A DNA stretch of 64,000 bases from JANMDU01 sp031418715. Lineage in GTDB: Bacteria; Pseudomonadota; Gammaproteobacteria; Burkholderiales; Burkholderiaceae_C. Below are positions 58,836 to 64,000 of this stretch, in pieces; position 1 is the stretch's first letter; every line of letters begins with the position of its first letter. The notes under the pieces were generated by a model that did not search any database, was not told the DNA's origin, and was given only the letters and a program-made list of their open reading frames with translations. The DNA is taken from positions 248,001 through 312,000 of the forward strand of contig JANOJL010000045.1 of NCBI GenBank assembly GCA_031418715.1, in the 5' to 3' direction. The translations under genes were made by a program, and so were the position numbers.

Positions 58836-59381
58836 ATGCCCCTTCGTCACACCAAACCCAATATCGTCCAGTCTATCCGTGCGTTCCGCGTGCAAGATTT
58901 GCAGGATGCTGCTACTGAAATGGGCCAACACTTCTTGTATGCCAGTATTGGTGAAGCGCAGTCTAAGCAAGACGTGCTCGATCTGCTGGCAGTTCAGCTG
59001 AAATTGCCATCGCATTTCGGCAAAAACTATGACGCGCTCTATGACGTGTTGACCGACCCGATCCACAAATCGGGCAGCCAGCCTGGCTTCATTGTCGTCT
59101 TAGAACACATTCCTACGAATCCGAAATTCGACAAAGAAGCCCGCGAGCAATTGCTGGATATCTTCCGCGACATCGCCGACTACTGGCATGACCGCAAAGT
59201 CCCCTTCCGCTGCTTCTACTCCTTCGCCGTGGCTCGCGCCAATGCCGGCAAAGGTGTCGCGGCCAGCGAAGATGAAGCCGAAGGCGAAAAAATGCCAACC
59301 GACAAACTGGTCGATGTGTCGCCATTGGCCCTGCGCATGAGCTCACCTTTCAATGCTGGCTACTGGCTCGCTGCGGCTTAA
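58836..59381 (+). CDS. Barstar-family ribonuclease inhibitor
   Basis: A 181-residue cytoplasmic protein. The core LPSHFGKNYDALYDVLTD (about 51-68) is the barstar motif containing the residues that block the barnase active site. It is longer than barstar itself because of an N-terminal segment and a charged insertion (ASEDEAEGEKMP). It should protect the producer from the ribonuclease encoded 72 bp upstream. GGAG precedes the ATG. Confidence 0.85.
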   Translation: MPLRHTKPNIVQSIRAFRVQDLQDAATEMGQHFLYASIGEAQSKQDVLDLLAVQLKLPSHFGKNYDALYDVLTDPIHKSGSQPGFIVVLEHIPTNPKFDKEAREQLLDIFRDIADYWHDRKVPFRCFYSFAVARANAGKGVAASEDEAEGEKMPTDKLVDVSPLALRMSSPFNAGYWLAAA

Positions 59382-59399
59382 AGCCTTCCCGACCTGATC

Positions 59400-59425
59400 A
59401 AAAGCCGCTTCTCGAAGCGGCTTTT
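59400..59425. terminator. Bidirectional terminator between barstar and panE
   Basis: AAAAGCCGCTT / AAGCGGCTTTTT with a 4-base loop; acts for barstar on the plus strand and panE on the minus strand. Confidence 0.88.
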
Positions 59426-60436
59426 TCATTCCGGATACAAGCCATGCCGCCGCGCATGCACCCGCGACAGGCCTAGCAGCGCATCTGTCCATGGCGTCGG
59501 CAGATTCACCATCTCGCCAATTTCTCTGACGCTGGCTACCAGAGCATCCAGCTCTACATCGCGACCTGCCTCCACGTCTTGCAGCATCGAGGTTTTGAAC
59601 GCGCCGAGTTTGAGCGTGACTTGGTGGCGATCTTCGGGCTGCTGCGCAATCGGGATGCCGATACGCGAGCCGATTTCTTTGGCCTCCAGCATCACGTTGC
59701 TGATGAAGCCGCGCAGCAGATCGTCGCCGAGAATTTTGTCGGTGGTCGCGCCAGTGATCGCGCTCACGGGGTTCACCGTCATGTTGCCCCACAGCTTGTA
59801 CCAAATGTCTTTCTGAATTTGCGCAGACAGCGTGGTATCCAAACCTGCCTCTTTGAGCAAGGCCAACAAAGCTTGCGTTCGCGGCGTTGAGACATCCGAG
59901 ATTTGGCCCGAGGGCTCGCCGATGATCAGACCATTGCCAAAATGATGCTGGATCACGCCGGGCGCGTGCACCGAGCAACTGGCATGCACCACGGAGCCGA
60001 TGATGTGCTTGGCAGGCAAATGCGCAGCAATTGAACCATCCGCATCCACGCTCTTCAAACGCTGCCCGGCATACGCGCCACCAAAGCCTTCAAAGAACCA
60101 CCAAGGCACACCGTTCATAGCGCAGAGCAGCATCGTGTTATCGCCCAGCAGCGGCACGATCTGCGCCGCCACTTCGCGCACCGCAGGCGCTTTCACAGCC
60201 AAGATCACCAGATCTTGCACACCGAGTTTCGCCGTATCGTTTGAAGCCACCACACGTGCGGAAATCCGTTCCTCTTTGAGCTGCAATTGCAAACCATCGC
60301 GTTGCAAGGCAAGAAGGGTGGCACCGCGTGCGAACACGCTCAATTGCACATCCGTACAATGGGAAAGTTTCGCGCCGATCCAGCCGCCAATGCTGCCAGC
60401 ACCCACGATGGCAATACGCTTGATTTTTTGAGTCAT
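59426..60436 (-). CDS. panE: 2-dehydropantoate 2-reductase (PanE/ApbA family)
   Basis: A 336-residue ketopantoate reductase that makes pantoate for coenzyme A with NADPH. IAIVGAGSIGGWIGAKLS is the N-terminal Rossmann motif; the catalytic lysine is in FKLWGNMTVNPVSA-like WYKLWGNMTVNPVSAI and the Glu in the GVEPVALD-like LDALVASV part. It is longer than the E. coli enzyme, as in many family members of unproven substrate. It is divergent from nothing upstream but follows a palindromic element and the aldolase gene on the same strand. Confidence 0.85.
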   Translation of the reverse strand: MTQKIKRIAIVGAGSIGGWIGAKLSHCTDVQLSVFARGATLLALQRDGLQLQLKEERISARVVASNDTAKLGVQDLVILAVKAPAVREVAAQIVPLLGDNTMLLCAMNGVPWWFFEGFGGAYAGQRLKSVDADGSIAAHLPAKHIIGSVVHASCSVHAPGVIQHHFGNGLIIGEPSGQISDVSTPRTQALLALLKEAGLDTTLSAQIQKDIWYKLWGNMTVNPVSAITGATTDKILGDDLLRGFISNVMLEAKEIGSRIGIPIAQQPEDRHQVTLKLGAFKTSMLQDVEAGRDVELDALVASVREIGEMVNLPTPWTDALLGLSRVHARRHGLYPE

Positions 60437-60437
60437 T

Positions 60438-60490
60438 TGGGGCTCTAGTCGTTATATAGTGTGCACAGAATGCTACTATTTTGATAGTGA
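60438..60490 (-). repeat. Dispersed palindromic element before panE
   Basis: Forward strand: GGGGCTCTAGTCGTTATATA, GTGCACA, TGCTACTATTTTGATAG. Reverse orientation, located between the aldolase stop and the panE start, so it is in the panE leader. Confidence 0.75.
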
Positions 60491-60505
60491 AAAGTGATTC
60501 AAGAG

Positions 60506-61309
60506 CTATTGCGCATAACCTGGATTGAATTTGTCCACACGCCGCTTGAGCGCATCAAACACACCTTGCCCCGCGCCAAAGCGCAAATCGAATTGCAGGC
60601 CGTCATGCGTGGTGCGCTCAGCCACAGCCTCGGGCACAGGCGTGGCTGCTCCCAAAGGCGCTTGCATACATTGAATGTCACAGGCGCGTTGCAGCGTCCA
60701 CAGGCGCACAAGTGTGAGCGGCAGCGTTGCACCCCAAGCCAGCAGGCCATGATTACGCAAAATCACGAGTGGTCTGTTGCCCATATTTTTCAAGAGACGC
60801 GGCGCCTCATGCGCATGCACGGTGATGCCTTCAAAGTCGTGATAAGCCACCATGTCGTGCAGTTGTGCGGAATAGAAATTGTTTTGCGCAAGCCCGCTGG
60901 CGGTGCTAGCCACGGCGCTGCCGCTGGTGGTGTGGGTGTGCATCACGCAATGCGCCCCTTCGAGATGCTGATGAATCGCTGAATGCACAGTAAAGCCTGC
61001 AGGGTTCACCGGATACGGATTCGCCGCATCGAGTTTGTTACCCTGCGTGTCGATCTTCACCAAATTGCTCGCGGTGACTTCGCTGTAATGCAGGCCAAAC
61101 GGGTTGATGAGAAATTGCTTTCCGTCAGTTGAAACCTCTCCGTTAGTTGATGAAACCCCTGCAGTCGTACCACTCCCGCCCTCAGGCACGCGCACCGTGA
61201 TGTGGTTGTAAATCATCTCTGCCCAACCGAGCATATCAAAGATGCGGTAGCAAGCAGCCAGCTCAATGCGAGCGAGCCATTCGTCGGGATGAAAATCACT
61301 TTGTTTCAT
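60506..61309 (-). CDS. Class II aldolase/adducin-family protein
   Basis: A 267-residue protein of the fuculose-phosphate-aldolase fold. Zinc-ligand regions are MHTHTTSGSAVA (about 120) and LRNHGLLAWG (about 180); the N-terminal ELAACYRIFDMLGWAEMIYNHITVR is typical. A Gly/Ser/Thr-rich insertion near residue 47 (SGTTAGVSSTNGEVS) is encoded by an imperfect tandem duplication. Many such proteins of unknown substrate exist; the neighbouring hpa genes suggest an aromatic pathway but it is not HpaI by sequence features. Confidence 0.8.
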   Translation of the reverse strand: MKQSDFHPDEWLARIELAACYRIFDMLGWAEMIYNHITVRVPEGGSGTTAGVSSTNGEVSTDGKQFLINPFGLHYSEVTASNLVKIDTQGNKLDAANPYPVNPAGFTVHSAIHQHLEGAHCVMHTHTTSGSAVASTASGLAQNNFYSAQLHDMVAYHDFEGITVHAHEAPRLLKNMGNRPLVILRNHGLLAWGATLPLTLVRLWTLQRACDIQCMQAPLGAATPVPEAVAERTTHDGLQFDLRFGAGQGVFDALKRRVDKFNPGYAQ

Positions 61310-61346
61310 GATGGGGGATATGGGTTAGATGGTGAAGAGGCTTGTT

Positions 61347-61408
61347 TACTATTAAATTAATAGCATACTACGCATGTTTTATAACGGCTAGCGGCCTGTT
61401 TTTCATAT
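61347..61408 (+). repeat. Dispersed palindromic element at the hpaH gene end
   Basis: ACTATTAAATTAATAGCATAC, then TACGCA, TATAACGG, CTAGCGGCC and a T-rich end. It overlaps the last codon and stop of hpaH on the minus strand. Confidence 0.85.
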
Positions 61409-62242
61409 GAATCTGAACTGCAAGCGCCCATGTGCGCCATAGTCCACATCAAACACATCGCCCGCCTTCGCAGGCACGGGCTTGGTGAACGAGCCCGCGA
61501 GCACGACCTCACCCGCAGCTAAATGTTCACCCCAAGGCGCGAGTTTATTGGCCAGCCAAGCAATGCCCAGCGCTGGATGGCCTTGCACGCCGGCGGCTAA
61601 GCCTGTTTCTTCCACCACGCCGTTGTAGCGGCAAATCGCGCCAACCCAAGGTAGATCGGTGCTTTGCGCATCCATGCGATATCTTGCATCGCTCGCGATA
61701 TCGCCAAGCACAATGCCAGCATTCGCGGCGTTGTCGCTGATCGTGTCAAACACCTTGCGTGGCGCTTTGCTATGGCGGTCGAATTGCTCAATGCGAGCGT
61801 CGATGATTTCTACAGCGGGTGTGACGTAATCGGTGGCGGCCAGCACATCTTGCACTGTGACATTCGGGCCGTGCAGCTCGCGCTTCAAAATGAAAGCCAG
61901 CTCCACTTCCACACGCGGCGCGATAAAGTTTTTTACAGGAATTTCAAGCACCTCGCCCTCTTTACAGGTGTAGCGCATCGTATCCAGCAGCGTACCGTAA
62001 TCAGGTTCGTCAATGTTGCTGGAGATTTGCATCGCGCGGGAGGTGAGGCCGATTTTGTGGCCGATCACTTGTCTGCCCTGCGCAGCCTTGATCTTCATCC
62101 AAGCGCGGTTGATGCTGTAGCCATCGTGCATCGTCAATGCTGGAAAGCGCTTGGAGAAATGCTCGATTTGCGTGCGCGATTGTTCCGCTGTTTCGAGCTC
62201 TTGGGCAAGTTGAACGATGGTTTCTTTATCCAACATGGTCAA
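61403..62242 (-). CDS. hpaH: 2-oxo-hept-4-ene-1,7-dioate hydratase
   Basis: HpaH hydrates 2-oxohept-4-ene-1,7-dioate in the homoprotocatechuate pathway. The 279-residue fumarylacetoacetate-hydrolase-fold protein has GHKIGLTSRAMQ, the metal ligands in APRVEVELAFIL and VTPAVEIIDARI, and a SDNAANAGIVLG segment. Its start overlaps the hpaF stop as ATGA. The stop lies at the edge of a palindromic element. Confidence 0.92.
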   Translation of the reverse strand: MTMLDKETIVQLAQELETAEQSRTQIEHFSKRFPALTMHDGYSINRAWMKIKAAQGRQVIGHKIGLTSRAMQISSNIDEPDYGTLLDTMRYTCKEGEVLEIPVKNFIAPRVEVELAFILKRELHGPNVTVQDVLAATDYVTPAVEIIDARIEQFDRHSKAPRKVFDTISDNAANAGIVLGDIASDARYRMDAQSTDLPWVGAICRYNGVVEETGLAAGVQGHPALGIAWLANKLAPWGEHLAAGEVVLAGSFTKPVPAKAGDVFDVDYGAHGRLQFRFI

Positions 62243-62670
62243 GCCTTTTTGAAGAGCGGATGTAGAGAACTGTGTTTGTCGTCAAAAGCCTCATGGCCTT
62301 CATCGACCTGCACCGTCACACCGATATGCTCTGTCTGTATTAAATGCTCAAAATGGCTTTTCGCCGTTATAGATATTGCGTGGCCAGCTATTGATTTAGT
62401 AGCATCTGTGCGCCCACGCCCCATGCGCAGATTCATGTACACAAAGCCGTAGTCGCCAGATTTTCCTGCCGCTAATCCTGCCGAGCCACCATCAGCAATC
62501 GCAAAATGCGCCGCCGGATACGCCAACACGCGCGTGCCACCTGTGGGAAAGACCTGAGCCCCAAGCTCATCGCGCACCGCGATCATGGTATCTGCCAGCT
62601 TGCGGCAAAGCGCCGTCATATCCGTCTTGGCTTCAAGGTTTGGTGTGTAGAGAATCACGAGATGAGGCAT
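62239..62670 (-). CDS. hpaF: 5-carboxymethyl-2-hydroxymuconate isomerase
   Basis: HpaF isomerises 5-carboxymethyl-2-hydroxymuconate. The 143-residue tautomerase-fold protein starts MPHLVILYTPNLE (catalytic Pro-2). The middle segment ATKSIAGHAISITAKSHFE is encoded by the palindromic element and replaces a surface loop seen in normal HpaF of about 125 residues. It lies one base after hpaD and is coupled to hpaH. Confidence 0.87.
   Translation of the reverse strand: MPHLVILYTPNLEAKTDMTALCRKLADTMIAVRDELGAQVFPTGGTRVLAYPAAHFAIADGGSAGLAAGKSGDYGFVYMNLRMGRGRTDATKSIAGHAISITAKSHFEHLIQTEHIGVTVQVDEGHEAFDDKHSSLHPLFKKA
62349..62405 (-). repeat. Dispersed palindromic element inside hpaF
   Basis: On the hpaF sense (minus) strand: TGCTACTAAATCAATAGC, then CACGCA, then TATAACGG. 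It is in frame without a stop. Confidence 0.75.
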
Positions 62671-62671
62671 G

Positions 62672-63541
62672 TCAATCTTCTTGGGTTAAAGGCACAACTG
62701 GAAAAATCGCATTGATCTGCCCTGTGCCGCTCGATCCGAAATAGGGCGTGACGACTTCTACTTTTTCTTTATAAGCCGCGCCGCCGAGCAAGCCGTAGAG
62801 CATAGCGGTATCGTGCATATCGCCTTCGCCCCAGCATTTTTCGGCATACATCGGCAGCATGTCAATCACCGTTGCATGGTCGCCGCGCTCCCAAAGCTCA
62901 ACGACGCGAAGGTCGATCTGCTCTAGGAAAGCGTTGTAAGTCTTGAATGCAAATTCAGGCGCTCTACCGTTGTCTGCAAAATGATGCGAGAGACTGCCAC
63001 TGGCAAACACGGCGACTGTGCCCTCGTAGCGCTCTTCAATCGCGCGGCGCACCGCCAAGCCAAAGCGCTCGCTTTCTTTCAGATCATGCCAATCGCACCA
63101 ACCGCTGACGCAGATCACCTTGTAATGCTGATCGCTGTTCATGTAGCGCATGGGCACGAGCGTGCCGTATTCGAGATCAAGTGTCGTATCTGAATGCGCC
63201 CGCGATTTCACACCCATGCCGTTGGCCACATCGGCCATCATGTGGCCGAGTGCAGGGTTGCCAGGATACTCATAGGGCATGTTTTTGATGAAGTGTGGCA
63301 GCTCGTTGCTGGTGTAAATGCCTTTGAAGCGTGGGCCGCAGTTGATGTGGTATTCGCTGTTGACTTGCCAGTGCACATCGAGCACGACGATGGTGTCCAC
63401 ACCTGCTGCTCTGCAACGCTTATCAATTTCTTTGTGGCCAGCAACCGCAGCATCCCGTTTGCCGAAGTTGGGGCCCGGGAATTCGCAGAGGTACATGCTG
63501 GGGACATGGGTGATTTTTGCTGCTAGTGCTAGTTTGCCCAT
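62672..63541 (-). CDS. hpaD: 3,4-dihydroxyphenylacetate 2,3-dioxygenase
   Basis: HpaD cleaves homoprotocatechuate at the meta position. The 289-residue class III extradiol dioxygenase (LigB-type) has VPSMYLCEFPG, VVLDVHWQVNSEYH with the iron-binding histidines, DTTLDLEYGTLVPMRYM and the SGSLSHHFADNG catalytic region. It is between hpaE (via a small open frame) and hpaF, in pathway-like order. Confidence 0.93.
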   Translation of the reverse strand: MGKLALAAKITHVPSMYLCEFPGPNFGKRDAAVAGHKEIDKRCRAAGVDTIVVLDVHWQVNSEYHINCGPRFKGIYTSNELPHFIKNMPYEYPGNPALGHMMADVANGMGVKSRAHSDTTLDLEYGTLVPMRYMNSDQHYKVICVSGWCDWHDLKESERFGLAVRRAIEERYEGTVAVFASGSLSHHFADNGRAPEFAFKTYNAFLEQIDLRVVELWERGDHATVIDMLPMYAEKCWGEGDMHDTAMLYGLLGGAAYKEKVEVVTPYFGSSGTGQINAIFPVVPLTQED

Positions 63542-63547
63542 GTCTGT

Positions 63548-63634
63548 TTACTCCATGCTCATCGGACGGTTCAATGCGAACGCTTTGGTGATTGCTCCGC
63601 GCACAAGAGGCGGCGGGCGCGAGCCTTCGCTCAT
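63548..63634 (-). CDS. Possible 28-residue open frame between hpaE and hpaD
   Basis: The frame starts in the hpaE stop (ATGA overlap) and ends 6 bp before the hpaD ATG, encoding MSEGSRPPPLV with a tail ending RPMSME. Its end carries GGAG that serves hpaD. It may be a translated coupling leader or a remnant of a longer C-terminal extension of hpaE; no family is recognised. Confidence 0.3.
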   Translation of the reverse strand: MSEGSRPPPLVRGAITKAFALNRPMSME

Positions 63635-64000
63635 GTCCCCCAACGCGGAATATGGTGCGAACCCAGCGACACAGAAATATTCTTAGGCTCTAAAAACACT
63701 TCATAGCTCCAAGTACCGCCTTCGCGCCCCGTGCCACTGGCCTTCGTGCCGCCGAAAGGCTGCCGCAAATCCCGCACATTTTGGCTGTTCACAAAACACA
63801 TGCCGGCCTCGATCTGCGCAGCCACGCGATGCGCGCGGCCAATGTTTTCTGTCCACACATAGCTAGAGAGGCCATATTGCGTGTCGTTCGCAATAAATAC
63901 CGCATCCGCTTCGTCTTTAAAAGGAATCAAGCAAGCCACCGGGCCGAAGATTTCGTCTTGCGCGATTTTCATGCGGTTATCGACATCGGCAAACACTGTG
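63631..64000 (-). CDS. hpaE: 5-carboxymethyl-2-hydroxymuconate semialdehyde dehydrogenase, C-terminal part
   Basis: Only the last 122 or so residues are in the window; the gene continues past the right edge. IAQDEIFGPVACLIPFKDEADAVFIAND is the typical aldehyde dehydrogenase segment after the active site, and GMCFVNSQNVRDLRQPFGGTKASGTGREGG the C-terminal motif. Together with hpaD, hpaF and hpaH downstream this assigns it to HpaE, which oxidises the ring-cleavage semialdehyde with NAD+. Confidence 0.88.
   Translation of the reverse strand, partial: TVFADVDNRMKIAQDEIFGPVACLIPFKDEADAVFIANDTQYGLSSYVWTENIGRAHRVAAQIEAGMCFVNSQNVRDLRQPFGGTKASGTGREGGTWSYEVFLEPKNISVSLGSHHIPRWGT

Noticed and set aside
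1..64000. CRISPR arrays, prophage or transposase genes
   Set aside because: No regularly spaced direct repeats, integrases or transposase motifs were seen on either strand; the repeated palindromes are scattered, not arrayed.

Overview
The window looks like a chromosomal segment of a betaproteobacterium of the order Burkholderiales, most likely Comamonadaceae. The reasons are gene order (hisI-hisE-membrane protein-HIT-tatABC; rsmB-DUF4390-NtrY-like-NtrX-like; tkt-secreted protein-gap; algZ/algR-like pair beside argH), MetW/MetX coupling, and a short palindromic dispersed element of a kind I recall from Comamonadaceae. No genus is assigned. There are no rRNA genes, phage genes, insertion sequences or CRISPR arrays; one tRNA gene (Phe) was found.

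Layout. 0.3-10 kb: Atm1-type exporter, acyl-CoA thioesterase, thiL-apaG, a strip of decayed genes (2-hydroxyacid dehydrogenase, TcuB-like and LysR C-termini), mnmA, an AlgZ/AlgR-like sensor-regulator pair, a PhyH-type dioxygenase overlapping argH. 10-18 kb: tRNA-Phe, an rsmB/DUF4390/NtrYX-like operon, LemA-like protein, hemB, a candidate small RNA, NUDIX hydrolase. 18-29.6 kb: three-gene proton-translocating transhydrogenase, chromate export genes chrA/chrB, metX-metW under a SAM-II riboswitch, a Spy-like periplasmic protein, EVE, MOSC, pepP and a MurU-like nucleotidyltransferase. 29.7-36.3 kb: an unusual cluster of an SPFH protein, a double zinc-ribbon/DUF4178 protein, DUF350, a membrane-embedded spermidine-synthase-like protein, a Tat-exported FAD amine-oxidase-like protein and a convergent SpeD. 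36.3-46.3 kb: an AT-richer carbohydrate-uptake island with a LacI regulator, three substrate-binding proteins, two permeases, a double ATPase and an FGGY kinase; two identical 18-bp palindromes mark its two promoters. 46.4-58.1 kb: tkt, gap, an S8 peptidase with a sorting tail, hisIE, HIT, tatABC and maeB. 58.2-64 kb: secreted RNase plus barstar inhibitor, panE, class II aldolase and the homoprotocatechuate meta-cleavage genes hpaH-hpaF-hpaD-hpaE, the last cut by the window edge.

Two things stand out. First, a palindromic element of about 63 bp occurs at least 15 times. Seven copies lie in frame inside protein genes (thiL, the AlgR-like regulator, rsmB twice, the MurU-like gene, the FAD oxidase, hpaF) and three lie at gene ends, two of them carrying the stop codon. 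This resembles the behaviour of Rickettsia palindromic elements. Second, the SPFH/DUF4178/DUF350/SpeE-like/FAD-oxidase/SpeD cluster looks like a membrane-associated aminopropyl-transfer and amine-oxidation system whose substrate is unknown.

Start sites were moved from the longest reading frame where an overlap, a Shine-Dalgarno sequence, a signal peptide or an upstream operator argued for it; the reason is given in each entry.
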